Positions 24,916 to 34,570 of a DNA stretch of 64,000 nt are shown here, in pieces; the first letter of the stretch is position 1, and each line of letters opens with the position of its first letter. Location of the stretch: NCBI GenBank assembly GCA_015654695.1, contig JAATGJ010000048.1, positions 1 to 64,000 on the forward strand. Direction: 5' to 3'. Below the pieces are notes generated by a model, which was not told the DNA's origin, did not search any database, and saw only the letters and a list, made by a program, of their open reading frames with translations. A program made the position numbers and the translations under genes. The DNA comes from Chitinophagales bacterium (GTDB lineage Bacteria; Bacteroidota; Bacteroidia; Chitinophagales; Chitinophagaceae).

Positions 24916-26217
24916 CTAGATACCTTTTAACAGATAATTTCCCACAGCACAATCCAAACATTTCTTCTTACTGCAATACTCATTTTTCAATTCAATCAAT
25001 CCCTGCGAATCGTAAGCGTTTTTATTTTCGATCCCGATCTTCTGAAATCCTTTGGTGATGAAATTACTTTCAGCTGTTGTTTCTTCCAGCCATTGCAGCG
25101 CTTTGTCTTTATATTTTTGCTCGCTGTGATAATTACCATACGCAAATAAAGCCGGGCAAATCGTATTGATGATGATATTATCAATCATAGCAATACCAAG
25201 ATTCTTCTTTTTAAATGCGGAAGCTTCATCAAAACGGTAATGATAATGCCAGTAATCATTAGCAGTTACATCAAACCATTCTTTAACATCTTTTAAAGAA
25301 CCGGATTCTTTAATTTTAGAAAACAAATGCGCTGATCCATGAACGAGCATAGCCAACTGGGCCAACCGGATAGTAGGAAAGTTCCCGGGACGCATCCTGA
25401 GAAAAAGAAGTGGAACCGGCACTGGATAGATGCCGTGTTTACTTTGCTGGAACTGATATTCTTTTTGTAATAGCTGCGGGTAGTCGTCAGTAAATTTTTC
25501 TGCCAGCAAACCACCCTGTCCAAGCAACAACGCCTCTAACTGGTGTATCTGGTGTTTCTGTTTAGCTAATACGTTTATGGGTGTTGACCTGGCGATGGCT
25601 TCAAAGGCATCCGAATTTACCTTCATTCCAAAATTGCGGGCCAGCAACCACCAGAATGTTTCTTCCCAGTGGTGATTGTTTTGCAGTAAATATGTTTCAA
25701 CGGTTTTTGCTTTTCGCAAAAGCCGTTCTGCCAATAATCGTTCTTTCCAGCTTTTCCAGGTGATGTCGCGAACGGTATGAATAGTTTTTTCGCAGGGAAT
25801 AAAAGATGATGCATTCATCAGTTCTTCATACCGCTGCAGGAGGATCTTCGAAATCCTTTCTTTTAATTCGATGACCGGGACAACGGAACTCTGTTCCGTT
25901 TCATTGACCGGAACGTCCCGATTCCTATCGGGACGGCATCCGTCATCTTCCCACACTACATGCAGTATGACATTTTTATAATTACTATCCGTTTGATGAT
26001 TATGCTTATTCCAGTCTGAAGTCTTTATATGCAATTCAACCGTGCCGGCCCAGGTAGTATCCCCGATCTTAATTTTAGCATCTGTAAAGTCCGGCCCCTG
26101 GTGGGTATTGTATTGACCGGGAAAAATGATCTGCACGTTTTCTCCTGAAACGGTAGCCAGTTCATTTTTATTGAAGTACTGGAACTGCCAGATGAATTGC
26201 AGCAGCCGTTCGGTCAT
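24916..26217 (-). CDS. DUF2851 family protein
   Basis: A 433-residue soluble protein of the DUF2851 family, common in Bacteroidota and of unknown function. Family features are YNTHQGPDFTDAKIKIGDTTWAGTVELHI and DWNKHNHQTDSNYKNVILHVVWEDD near the N-terminus, which resembles a nuclease-like fold, and KKKCLDCAVGNYLL near the C-terminus with two cysteines. About 22 residues after HVVWEDD (25,870-25,945) come from palindromic DNA and look inserted. It follows the maf gene on the same strand, 95 bases apart. Confidence 0.75.
   Translation of the reverse strand: MTERLLQFIWQFQYFNKNELATVSGENVQIIFPGQYNTHQGPDFTDAKIKIGDTTWAGTVELHIKTSDWNKHNHQTDSNYKNVILHVVWEDDGCRPDRNRDVPVNETEQSSVVPVIELKERISKILLQRYEELMNASSFIPCEKTIHTVRDITWKSWKERLLAERLLRKAKTVETYLLQNNHHWEETFWWLLARNFGMKVNSDAFEAIARSTPINVLAKQKHQIHQLEALLLGQGGLLAEKFTDDYPQLLQKEYQFQQSKHGIYPVPVPLLFLRMRPGNFPTIRLAQLAMLVHGSAHLFSKIKESGSLKDVKEWFDVTANDYWHYHYRFDEASAFKKKNLGIAMIDNIIINTICPALFAYGNYHSEQKYKDKALQWLEETTAESNFITKGFQKIGIENKNAYDSQGLIELKNEYCSKKKCLDCAVGNYLLKGI
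25870..25945. repeat. Two palindromes in frame inside the DUF2851 gene
   Basis: CGTCCCGAT-TCCT-ATCGGGACG is a perfect 9-bp stem, and next to it CGGAAC-TCT-GTTCCG is a perfect 6-bp stem. Together they encode a segment containing GCRPDRNRDVPVNETEQSS between the conserved HVVWEDD block and the following ELKERI helix. Reading frame is kept. Confidence 0.7.
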
Positions 26218-26312
26218 GGCGATAGGTTAAGGTTTATAGCTTGATATTTAAAGTTATCGTGCTATACTGAGATTTCCCGCAACCTTTAAAACTATTTTCG
26301 AATTTGAAAACC

Positions 26313-26879
26313 TTAAACCTTAAACTTTTCCAATTCTCTTACTACCCGGCTCACCGGCAAACCCATCACGTTATAAAAATCACCGGTCACCGATTTGATG
26401 CCCACCACTCCTATCCATTCCTGGATGGCATAAGCGCCGGCCTTGTCATAAGGTTTATATTTATCAACATAAAATTCTATTTGCGCTATTGACAGATCAT
26501 GAAATTCTACTTCTGTAGTATCCGCGAAAGCGATTTCTTTAGCCCCTTTTCTTATTACTACGCCTGTTATCACTCTATGCTTTTCTCCTGACAATGCAAG
26601 AAGGATGCTTATAGCTTCTTCACGGTGTACAGGTTTGCCGATAATAGCTTCCCCCAGCACCACGATGGTATCCGCGGCCAATATTATTTCATGCTGGTTG
26701 TTTTGTTGCTCTATAGCCAATGCTTTATTTCGTGCAATATAAACAGCTATTTCGTCCGGTTCCAACCCTGGGGGAAATCTTTCATCCGTTTCTTTTACCA
26801 CTATTTCAAAGGGCACTTCAGCCCACTCGAGTAGTTGTTTGCGCCGCGGGGACCGGGAAGCTAAAATTATTTTGGTCAT
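26313..26879 (-). CDS. Maf-like nucleotide pyrophosphatase
   Basis: Maf proteins hydrolyse non-canonical or pyrimidine nucleoside triphosphates (dTTP, UTP, CTP, modified bases) and block septum formation when overproduced. The 188-residue protein starts MTKIILASRSPRRKQLL (the S-R-S-P-R-R motif) and carries DERFPP, AADTIV and KPYDKAGAYAIQEW, all hallmark segments. The subtype is likely YhdE-like (dTTP/UTP). Its ATG overlaps the stop of the upstream ubiA-like gene by four bases (ATGA). Confidence 0.9.
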   Translation of the reverse strand: MTKIILASRSPRRKQLLEWAEVPFEIVVKETDERFPPGLEPDEIAVYIARNKALAIEQQNNQHEIILAADTIVVLGEAIIGKPVHREEAISILLALSGEKHRVITGVVIRKGAKEIAFADTTEVEFHDLSIAQIEFYVDKYKPYDKAGAYAIQEWIGVVGIKSVTGDFYNVMGLPVSRVVRELEKFKV

Positions 26880-27808
26880 AAATAAAAATAGAAAAAGATC
26901 ATAGAAAGGATGCCTGTCAGCATCACGAGTTTGATCCGGTTACTTAAATGATGATAGTTTTCGGTGGATGAGGCATTGAATAATTTTTTAAAGATCAGGG
27001 CTAAAGGAACAACGACCAATAAAAGAGAATATGCAACCGCCCACCACCACTGAAATTGCAGTATATACACCTGGATGATCAGGAGCATTACGATCAGCAC
27101 CACCATCCACACGGCGATATATACTTTAGTTGCATTGATACCCCATACGATAGGCATTGTTCTGCAACCATACTTCCTGTCACCTTTTATATCTTCTATA
27201 TCCTTAATGGCTTCACGAATAAGCGTACTTACAAACGCAAACCCGGCATACAGGAATGCAAAGCGAAATAATTTGGGCTGGCTGTGATTGCCGGGATCGA
27301 ATGCATTACCTGCTGATACTTTTGAAAAGAAAATAATCAGGATCGTCCAGGCTGTAAGCAACGAGATAACGATATTTCCTACCAGCAGGCTTTTTTTAAA
27401 TTTGGTGGAGTAAAACCATAACAAAGCAACACAGGCGATATTAGCAAGTATCAAATACCATTTTTGAAGAACCGGGACGGCTATTGCTGTAAGCACAATC
27501 CCGCTAAAGCTCAGCATAAAATGCCAGGCGATGGCCCAGCGCCGGTGAATGATCCTGTCCACCACCATTTTTTCCGGCTTATTCACTTCGTCAATATTAA
27601 TGTCAAAATAATCATTGATAACATACCCCGCGGCAGCTATGAACAAAGAAGCAAATACCAATAATATAAAATGTAATAAGTCTTTTTCAGGAATGACCGA
27701 CCTGTATAAAGGATAATAGATGCAGAACTGAAACAGCCCCTGGGTAAGCGCAATGAAAAAGAGATTGGGCAGGCGTACCAGTTTAAGAAAAGCTGCTATC
27801 AATCTCAT
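26876..27808 (-). CDS. UbiA-family prenyltransferase
   Basis: A 310-residue membrane enzyme of the UbiA superfamily, with about 8-9 hydrophobic helices. The first Asp-rich motif is YVINDYFDINIDEVNKP and the second is EDIKGDRKYG. Relatives transfer prenyl groups to quinone precursors, heme, or glycerol phosphate; in Bacteroidota this gene, next to kdsC and maf, is usually annotated as geranylgeranylglycerol-phosphate geranylgeranyltransferase, so the substrate is uncertain. The ATG at 27,808 is preferred; the codon before it is TTG. Confidence 0.8.
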   Translation of the reverse strand: MRLIAAFLKLVRLPNLFFIALTQGLFQFCIYYPLYRSVIPEKDLLHFILLVFASLFIAAAGYVINDYFDINIDEVNKPEKMVVDRIIHRRWAIAWHFMLSFSGIVLTAIAVPVLQKWYLILANIACVALLWFYSTKFKKSLLVGNIVISLLTAWTILIIFFSKVSAGNAFDPGNHSQPKLFRFAFLYAGFAFVSTLIREAIKDIEDIKGDRKYGCRTMPIVWGINATKVYIAVWMVVLIVMLLIIQVYILQFQWWWAVAYSLLLVVVPLALIFKKLFNASSTENYHHLSNRIKLVMLTGILSMIFFYFYL

Positions 27809-27868
27809 CAATAAAATTTACGGGAAGATAAAAGAAATTAACGGAGGAAAGACACCGGGGTATAATAA

Positions 27869-28390
27869 TCAGCGGGAAGCGACGCCGGGATGATAATTCC
27901 AATGGTCATTTGGTTTCAACACTTTTTCTATCACATCTCTTACGCATCCATATCCACCATTTACAGGAGAAGTATATTTTACGGCTTCTTTTATTTCCGG
28001 CGCCGCATCAGCAGGGCAGCAAGGCAAACCAACTACGGACATGGCCGGGAGATCAGGCAGATCGTCACCCATAAACAACAGCTCCGCTTTCGTTAATTTA
28101 TTTCTCTCCATATAATCTGTGATAAAGCTTTTTTTATCCAGTACAGACATGTGTATTTCTGTAATACCAAGTTGATTAAGACGATCAACTACCGGTGATG
28201 GGCTGCTGCCGGAAACTATAATAATATGATAACCGCATTTTATTGCCAGTTGCAAAGCAAATCCATCTTTAATACTCATTCTTCTTGCCTGCAAACCATT
28301 TTCTAAAACAAGTACCGTACCATCCGTCAATACGCCATCCACGTCGAAGATGAAAGTGGTGATTTGTTTGAATGCTGGTAAAACGTCCAT
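27869..28390 (-). CDS. HAD phosphatase, KdsC-like (KDO 8-phosphate phosphatase)
   Basis: A 173-residue HAD-superfamily phosphatase without a cap domain. The nucleophile motif is IFDVDGVLTDG (Asp16 and Asp18), the motif II Ser is in IIVSGSS, and GDDLPDLPAM is motif IV. This matches KdsC, which makes KDO for lipopolysaccharide core; related proteins serve other sialic or nonulosonic acids. It lies in a minus-strand run with iscX, ferredoxin and ubiA-like genes. KdsA/KdsB genes are not in the window, so the name is based on motifs only. Confidence 0.8.
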   Translation of the reverse strand: MDVLPAFKQITTFIFDVDGVLTDGTVLVLENGLQARRMSIKDGFALQLAIKCGYHIIIVSGSSPSPVVDRLNQLGITEIHMSVLDKKSFITDYMERNKLTKAELLFMGDDLPDLPAMSVVGLPCCPADAAPEIKEAVKYTSPVNGGYGCVRDVIEKVLKPNDHWNYHPGVASR

Positions 28391-28426
28391 TGTAAATATG
28401 CTGAAGTGTACTGCTTACCCAATTAT

Positions 28427-28666
28427 TTATTTCTGACTATCCCTCCATTCATAAACCCAGGCGCTTTGTATCATTTCCAGGTGCCCTTCTGTACTTTGTT
28501 CTCTTGTGCCAACAAAGCCGGGTACTTGTAATATCCATTCCAGCAGGTCGGTAAAGCGGATCCGGTAGATCTTTCCTTCATTGAATTCATCACCGAAACG
28601 CTCATATAGTTTCAGCGCGATGTCTTCATGATCGTTCCAGTGTATCGGTGGTTCAAATTGACTCAT
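28427..28666 (-). CDS. iscX: IscX-like Fe-S assembly accessory protein
   Basis: A 79-residue acidic protein matching IscX/YfhJ: HWNDHEDIALKLYERFGDEF, RFTDLLEWILQVPGF and SAWVYEW. IscX binds IscS and iron and tunes Fe-S cluster assembly. The neighbouring ferredoxin gene fits this role. The rest of an isc operon is not in the window. Confidence 0.8.
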   Translation of the reverse strand: MSQFEPPIHWNDHEDIALKLYERFGDEFNEGKIYRIRFTDLLEWILQVPGFVGTREQSTEGHLEMIQSAWVYEWRDSQK

Positions 28667-28739
28667 AGTAAAAATGAAGCCTGAGGCATGATGCCGGAGG
28701 TCAGAATTCAGACTTCTTACTTCTGACCACGTATTTTAT

Positions 28740-29075
28740 TTATTCTCCTAAAAATTGTGTCTGGTCTGGTAAGGTCACTTCCAGCTCTCCATCACCCTCA
28801 TGAAGAAGACATTGGCATCCAAGTCTTGAATTCAGTCTTGGGTTTACCGCCCTGTCAATAAAATCTTCTTCTTTGTCACTTAGTTCTTCTACCAGGTCAT
28901 CACCTTTTTCTATATAAACATGACAGGTACTGCAGGCGCACACCCCGCCGCAGTTGTGGTGCAGTTCAATATCGTTGCTGAGCGCGACTTCCAAAAGACT
29001 TTGTCCTGGCTCTATATTGGAAAGCGTAACCGGTGCTAATCCCTGTTGCTCGAATTTGAATTTGATCGTGTACAT
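28740..29075 (-). CDS. fdx: 2Fe-2S ferredoxin (adrenodoxin type)
   Basis: A 111-residue plant/adrenodoxin-type ferredoxin. Cluster ligands are in HHNCGGVCACSTCHVY (Cys42, Cys48, Cys51, with an extra Cys46) and the fourth in RLGCQCLL. It supplies electrons for Fe-S assembly or cytochrome-type enzymes. It lies 73 bases upstream of the iscX gene on the same strand, an arrangement found in isc loci. Confidence 0.88.
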   Translation of the reverse strand: MYTIKFKFEQQGLAPVTLSNIEPGQSLLEVALSNDIELHHNCGGVCACSTCHVYIEKGDDLVEELSDKEEDFIDRAVNPRLNSRLGCQCLLHEGDGELEVTLPDQTQFLGE

Positions 29076-29217
29076 TTCTTCTTTTCTGTTTCTGAACCTG
29101 GCTGGTTTAATTATTCAGGTTGCAAAAGTATTGTAAAAACAATTAATGGGCTTACTTGTTCGGAAAATCAGGCCTGAAACACAGACTCTGCTTCAATGTG
29201 GAACTGACTATGTCCTG

Positions 29218-29979
29218 TTATTTGACCTGCTGGATACTTTCTGTCAGCAGGAGGTATATATTCTTTAATTGCGGATGGTCTTTCAGCAAATCAATATGTT
29301 TCTGCAGTGTTTCTTTATCATGGCGGATGGCAGGGCCTGTTTGCGCCTGTCCGGGTGAAATATCCTTTATCCGGGAAGTTGTTTCTTCAATTAGCGGAAG
29401 CAGTTGTTTAAAATCAAGCCCTTCTTTCCGGCAGTAATCTTCTGCCAGCGTAAAAAGATGGTTAGTAAAATTGCTCACAATTACTGCAGCTACATGCAGC
29501 TTCAGGCGTTGCTGGTCATCCGCAGCAGTTACCTGTGCCGGCGAAATAGAATAAGCAAGGGTTTCCAATTTGTTTTTTGCTATCTCATCATTGCCATCAA
29601 AGAATAAAGGGATTTCAGGCAGTGCGGTCATTTCCTGACGCAGGCTTTGCAATGGGTAAAAAACACCGTAATGCGCTGTTACATTTTTTAAAACTTCTTT
29701 TGAAACGGATGCCGCGGTATGCGCTACTACTTTGCCGGGTAACCTCAGGTCTGAAACAATTGTATCTATTGCATCATCAGATACGGCAATAATATATACG
29801 TCAGCCATTTTATTGATCAGGCTTATATAGTTGGCCGATTCTGTGTCCCATTCATACGCCAATGCACTGGCGGCAGAAGCATTGCGGCTTATCACCTGCA
29901 AAATATTATGACCTGCAGCTTTGAATTTTCTCCCAAGCACTGCTGCCACATTTCCTGAACCAATTATTACTATTTCCAT
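29218..29979 (-). CDS. Rossmann-fold + DUF2520 protein
   Basis: A 253-residue soluble protein with an N-terminal NAD(P)-binding motif (VIIGSGNVAAVLG) and a C-terminal helical DUF2520 region (KLHVAAVIVSNFTNHLFTLAEDYC). The family resembles 6-phosphogluconate-dehydrogenase-type or ProC-like oxidoreductases, but the reaction is unknown. In many Bacteroidota it lies next to kdsC-like genes, as here, though with a ferredoxin and iscX between them. It is divergent from the hydrolase at 29,997, with 17 bases between starts. Confidence 0.75.
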   Translation of the reverse strand: MEIVIIGSGNVAAVLGRKFKAAGHNILQVISRNASAASALAYEWDTESANYISLINKMADVYIIAVSDDAIDTIVSDLRLPGKVVAHTAASVSKEVLKNVTAHYGVFYPLQSLRQEMTALPEIPLFFDGNDEIAKNKLETLAYSISPAQVTAADDQQRLKLHVAAVIVSNFTNHLFTLAEDYCRKEGLDFKQLLPLIEETTSRIKDISPGQAQTGPAIRHDKETLQKHIDLLKDHPQLKNIYLLLTESIQQVK

Positions 29980-29996
29980 TATTATCTTTACGTTTT

Positions 29997-30839
29997 ATGA
30001 AATTACAGCAGCGTCTTGTTTTAGGCTATATCAGAACAAAATTCAAACTTCTTTCCGCCATCTCCAAAAAGAAAGCTGCTAAGCAGGCTTTTCAATTGTT
30101 TTGTACACCGCCATCAAGGGATGTAAAAGAATTGACGGCCATTTTCACCGGGGCTGAACAACTCAGTTTCCGTTTAGATCAATATGATATAATTGGTTAC
30201 CGCTGGAATAAAGGTGGGCAAAGAAGGGTTTTGATCCTTCATGGTTTTGAGTCCACAGCGGTAAACTTTGAAAGCTATATACAACCATTGATAAAAAAGG
30301 GATACGAAGTGATGGCTTTTGATGGCCCTGCTCATGGCCGCAGCAGCGGCAAAAAAGTAACGGCGCTTGCTTACAGCGATATGATTAAATACGTACAGGA
30401 ACATTATGGCCCCGTACAATCATTTATGGGGCATTCTTTCGGTGGCTTTGCTTTAAGTCTTGCTATGGCGGAAATGGCGCATGATGAAAATTACCGGCTT
30501 GTATTTATCGCCCCGGCTTCGCAAACAAGTACGGCCATTGATAATTTTTTTACTTTGCTCAGGCTGGATGATAAAGTAAGAACTGAATTTGAGAATATCG
30601 TAGCGGCAGTAGGAGGACATCCCATTTCATGGTTTTCTATCAGCAGGACAATGAAAAATATCCGGGCGAAAATACTATGGATACATGATGAAGATGATAC
30701 CATAACTCCTTTGCGTGATGCACTGAAGGTTAAAGGGGAAAACTATCCTAACTTTGAATTCGTAATTACGAAAGGTCTTGGCCATAGCCGGATCTATCGT
30801 GATCCCGGAGTTCGCAGCACCGTTATTGATTTCCTTTGA
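29997..30839 (+). CDS. Alpha/beta hydrolase
   Basis: A 280-residue alpha/beta hydrolase. The oxyanion region is LILHGFES, the nucleophile elbow is GHSFGG, the acid is probably in HDEDDTITP, and the His in GLGHSRIYRDP. A helical N-terminal region of about 60 residues precedes the domain. The substrate is unknown. The GDSL-type gene starts 9 bases downstream, so the two are probably co-transcribed. Confidence 0.8.
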   Translation: MKLQQRLVLGYIRTKFKLLSAISKKKAAKQAFQLFCTPPSRDVKELTAIFTGAEQLSFRLDQYDIIGYRWNKGGQRRVLILHGFESTAVNFESYIQPLIKKGYEVMAFDGPAHGRSSGKKVTALAYSDMIKYVQEHYGPVQSFMGHSFGGFALSLAMAEMAHDENYRLVFIAPASQTSTAIDNFFTLLRLDDKVRTEFENIVAAVGGHPISWFSISRTMKNIRAKILWIHDEDDTITPLRDALKVKGENYPNFEFVITKGLGHSRIYRDPGVRSTVIDFL

Positions 30840-30848
30840 CCCGATACT

Positions 30849-31571
30849 ATGAGACAAAAAATTATTACGATTATCAATTCTTCCCGGACAGTATCCTACG
30901 GTTTACTAGTCCTTCTTATTCTCATAGTGGCCATGAAACAACAACCTTTACCAGTTATACAAGAAGCTAATAAGTCTTATACATACCTGGCACTTGGCGA
31001 TTCTTATACTATTGGAGAAAAAGTAGCGGCTAATGAAAATTTTCCCACCCAGGTCGTGACGTTATTAAAAGAAAAGGGATTTAAGGTCAGCAATCTTAAA
31101 ATCGTGGCAAAAACCGGCTGGACCACAGATGAATTGCAGGCTGCTATTAAAAAAGCAAAACTTCGCCGGCACTATGATTTTGTGACCTTATTAATCGGCG
31201 TCAATAACCAGTATCGCGGAAGAAAAGTGGTGGATTATATACCCGGGTTTGAATCGTTACTGCAACAGGCTATTCAATTTGCCGGTAATGATACCAGTCG
31301 CGTAGTAGTTCTTTCCATCCCGGACTGGGGAGTCACTCCTTTTGCCGGAGGCAGGGACAGGAAACAGATCGCCGCTGAAATTGATGAGTATAATGCAGCC
31401 GGTGAATTGATCGCTTCAAAGTATAAAGTACAGTATATAAATATTACCCAAAGCACCCGTGAAGCAGAAAAAGACCCGTCACTTTTAACTTCTGATGGCC
31501 TGCATCCTTCCGCAAAAGAATATGAGAAATGGGCGAAGGAAGTTGTCGCATTACTTCAAAGTAGGTTATAA
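30849..31571 (+). CDS. SGNH/GDSL hydrolase with N-terminal membrane anchor
   Basis: A 240-residue protein with an N-terminal hydrophobic segment (TVSYGLLVLLILIVAMK) that is likely a signal anchor. The GDSL block is YLALGDSYTIGE (Ser nucleophile), block III is IGVNNQYRG, and block V is SDGLHPSAKEYEKWA (Asp and His). These are esterases or lipases acting on acyl or acetyl esters. It is the second gene of a likely two-gene unit. Confidence 0.8.
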   Translation: MRQKIITIINSSRTVSYGLLVLLILIVAMKQQPLPVIQEANKSYTYLALGDSYTIGEKVAANENFPTQVVTLLKEKGFKVSNLKIVAKTGWTTDELQAAIKKAKLRRHYDFVTLLIGVNNQYRGRKVVDYIPGFESLLQQAIQFAGNDTSRVVVLSIPDWGVTPFAGGRDRKQIAAEIDEYNAAGELIASKYKVQYINITQSTREAEKDPSLLTSDGLHPSAKEYEKWAKEVVALLQSRL

Positions 31572-31875
31572 AGATTTTTTAAAATTTAAGGTTAAAAATG
31601 TAAAAATTGATTGCTGCGAGCATGGTTGATTATTTCTGTGCAGGAAACCGCGAACTCCATGCTTTAAACTTTAAACAGAATTTTATCTTTATACTCTTTT
31701 CCTGTGCGGGACTTACTGCTTAAAACCCTTAGTAGATAAGCATTTGGGAGGGTCAAGTCTCATGCAATTGCCGTCAACGGAAGATGAATTAAAGAGGCAT
31801 TCCGGAAAAATTTATTATTCTTGTTCTATTTTGCAGCCGGAATTACGGTTTGTATTGCAAAAATAATGAGTGAAT
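31572..31875. other. Intergenic region before topA
   Basis: This 304-base gap contains AT-rich sequence with no gene I can support. A sequence resembling the Bacteroidota -7 consensus is only approximate (TATTTTG at about 31,826-31,832). I see no clear repeat or terminator. Confidence 0.5.
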
Positions 31876-34449
31876 ATGGCGAAAAACCTACTGATAGTCG
31901 AAAGCCCTGCGAAAGCGAAAACCATCGAAAAAATTCTTGGAAAAGATTTCCAGGTAAAGAGTTGTTTTGGCCATATCCGAGACCTGGAAAAGGCGGGAAT
32001 GGGCATTGATGTCGAAAATGGTTTTAAACCCAGGTATATTGTTCCGGCAGATAAAGAAAAGGTAGTTAATGACCTGAAGAAGCTCTCCAAAAATAGTGAA
32101 GTATGGCTGGCAACGGATGAGGATCGTGAAGGTGAAGCGATCAGCTGGCATCTGTGTGAAGTGCTTGGCCTTGACCCAAAGACAACCAAGCGAATCGTTT
32201 TTCATGAGATCACCAAACCTGCTATTAAGGCTGCTGTTGATAATCCCCGTTTGTTAGATATGAACCTGGTGATGGCACAGCAAGCCCGGCGTATATTGGA
32301 TCGGATTGTTGGGTTTGAATTAAGTCCTGTGTTGTGGCGCAAAATGAGCATGCGTAACAACCTGAGTGCAGGCCGTGTGCAGAGTGTGGCGGTACGAATA
32401 ATCGCTGAAAGGGAAAGAGAGATCAATGCATTTACTCCCACCAGTACTTTTAAGATTGAAGCATTATTTACTGCGAAAGATATTTCTGACAAGAACGTAA
32501 CCTTTGCCGCTGAAGGAAAGAAACAATCAGCCGCTGAAGATGCGGAAGCTTTTCTGAAAAGTTGTATCGGCGCCGATTATAAAGTTGCGGATATACAGGT
32601 AAAACCAGGCAAACGTTCTCCCGCTCCACCATTTACTACATCAACATTACAACAGGAAGCTTCACGTAAGCTGGGTTATGGTGTAGCGAGGACCATGCAG
32701 ATAGCGCAACGATTGTATGAGAATGGATATATCACTTATATGCGTACCGACAGTGTGAACCTGAGTGATACGGCGCTGGGTGATATTACCAATACCGTGA
32801 AAGGAATGTATGGAGAGGAATATCATCAATTTCGCAAATTCAAAAACAAGAATGAAAACGCCCAGGAGGCCCATGAAGCTATACGGCCTACTTACATGAG
32901 CAATTCTTCAATTGAAGATCCTGACTGGCAGCGCTTATATGAATTAATATGGAAGAGAACAATGGCCAGCCAGATGTCTGATGCAGAATTAGAGAAAACC
33001 ATTGCAAAAATTTCTATTTCAACCAATAAGGATGAATTAACCGCAACCGGGGAAGTATTAAAATTTGATGGGTTCCTGAAAGTTTACCGCGAGGACAGGG
33101 ATGATGATGACGTAAAGGAAGAGGAGGCGCAGGAAGGCATGTTACCGCCATTAAATGTTGATCAGGAATTGCCCCTGTCCGCCATGAAAGCGACCGAACG
33201 TTTCAGCCGCCCGCTCCCCCGCTATACGGAAGCTTCATTGGTGAAAAAATTGGAAGAACTTGGCATTGGCCGTCCCTCTACTTATGCTCCCACAATTTCT
33301 ACTATTTTAAAAAGAGGATATGTTGAGAAAAGAGATAAGGACGGAGTAAAAAGGGATTACCGTGTCCTGGTGTTAAAGGATGATGCCATTAATAAAATAA
33401 CGGAACAGGAAAATACCGGGGCTGAAAAATCAAAACTGTTTCCCACTGATCTTGGGCTTGTCGTCACAGATTTTTTGAAACAATACTTTGACGACATCAT
33501 GGACTACACGTTCACAGCACGTATTGAAGAAGAGTTTGATGAAGTAGCTGAAGGCAAGATGAAATGGAACCGGATGATCCTTGATTTTTACAGTCCTTTC
33601 AAAAAGGATGTAGAGAAAACAATTGAAACCGCGGAACGTATAAAGGGGGAAAGGGAATTAGGCAGTGATCCTGACAGTGGCAAACCGGTTGTAGCCAGGA
33701 TGGGTCGTTATGGCCCGATGGTGCAAATCGGCGGAGTAGGTGATGAAGAAAAGCCGCGTTTCGCCAAACTACAGCCCGGGCAAAGCATTGAAACTATCTC
33801 GTATGATGAAGCGATGGAGTTGTTCAAACTCCAGGAAACATTCGGTCAGCATGATGGCAAAGATGTGTCCACTAATGTGGGACGTTTTGGCCCTTATGTA
33901 AAATGGGGTGAAGAGTATATTTCTATCCCCAAAGGCACTGACCTTTCAACAGTGGATCTTGACAAAGCTATTCAACTGATAGAAGAAAAAAAACTGGCCG
34001 ATTCTCCTATCGCCATGTATGAAACCAAGCCGGTAACAAAAGGCAAGGGGCGCTTCGGCCCTTATATCAAATGGGACGGCATGTTCATTAATGTACCTAA
34101 GCGGTACAACTTTGACGCCCTGTCACCTGCTGATATTAATGAACTGATAGATGCAAAAGTGAAGAAAGAAGCAAACCGGTATATACAAAGATGGGCAGAT
34201 GAAAAGATATCCATAGAGAATGCCCGCTGGGGACCAATCATGAAATTCGGTAAGAAGATCATCAAACTCCCAAGGAAAGCTGATGACTCAAAATACACAG
34301 CTGATGATCTGAAAGATATTCCTTTGGAGGAAGTAAAGAAAATGATCGAATTGGAAATGCCGGGAGCCTTCACCAAAAAAGTAAGGAAGCCTGCAGCGAA
34401 GAAGAAGGCTGCTACAAAGAAGGCAACGCCGAAGAAAAAGAAGAGCTAA
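31876..34449 (+). CDS. topA: DNA topoisomerase I
   Basis: TopA relaxes negative supercoils. The 857-residue protein has the TOPRIM domain with ATDEDREGEAISWHL near residues 75-90, the catalytic Tyr in ITYMRTDSVNLS (around residue 288), and GRPSTYAPTI. The C-terminal part has several TopoI-C repeats (GRYGPMVQ, GRFGPYVKWG, GRFGPYIKW, ARWGPIMKFG) instead of Cys4 zinc ribbons, followed by a Lys/Ala-rich tail (AAKKKAATKKATPKKKKS), a form common in Bacteroidota. The start is ATG at 31,876; a GTG two codons upstream is unlikely. Confidence 0.95.
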   Translation: MAKNLLIVESPAKAKTIEKILGKDFQVKSCFGHIRDLEKAGMGIDVENGFKPRYIVPADKEKVVNDLKKLSKNSEVWLATDEDREGEAISWHLCEVLGLDPKTTKRIVFHEITKPAIKAAVDNPRLLDMNLVMAQQARRILDRIVGFELSPVLWRKMSMRNNLSAGRVQSVAVRIIAEREREINAFTPTSTFKIEALFTAKDISDKNVTFAAEGKKQSAAEDAEAFLKSCIGADYKVADIQVKPGKRSPAPPFTTSTLQQEASRKLGYGVARTMQIAQRLYENGYITYMRTDSVNLSDTALGDITNTVKGMYGEEYHQFRKFKNKNENAQEAHEAIRPTYMSNSSIEDPDWQRLYELIWKRTMASQMSDAELEKTIAKISISTNKDELTATGEVLKFDGFLKVYREDRDDDDVKEEEAQEGMLPPLNVDQELPLSAMKATERFSRPLPRYTEASLVKKLEELGIGRPSTYAPTISTILKRGYVEKRDKDGVKRDYRVLVLKDDAINKITEQENTGAEKSKLFPTDLGLVVTDFLKQYFDDIMDYTFTARIEEEFDEVAEGKMKWNRMILDFYSPFKKDVEKTIETAERIKGERELGSDPDSGKPVVARMGRYGPMVQIGGVGDEEKPRFAKLQPGQSIETISYDEAMELFKLQETFGQHDGKDVSTNVGRFGPYVKWGEEYISIPKGTDLSTVDLDKAIQLIEEKKLADSPIAMYETKPVTKGKGRFGPYIKWDGMFINVPKRYNFDALSPADINELIDAKVKKEANRYIQRWADEKISIENARWGPIMKFGKKIIKLPRKADDSKYTADDLKDIPLEEVKKMIELEMPGAFTKKVRKPAAKKKAATKKATPKKKKS

Positions 34450-34570
34450 AAGGATATGCAATAAGACAAATGAAATAATGATTTGAAATTATTACCAAAT
34501 TCATTTTCACAATTTGATAGAAACTCAACTAATCTTGTGAAGATTTTTATCTACCTCATAAACTAATCCT

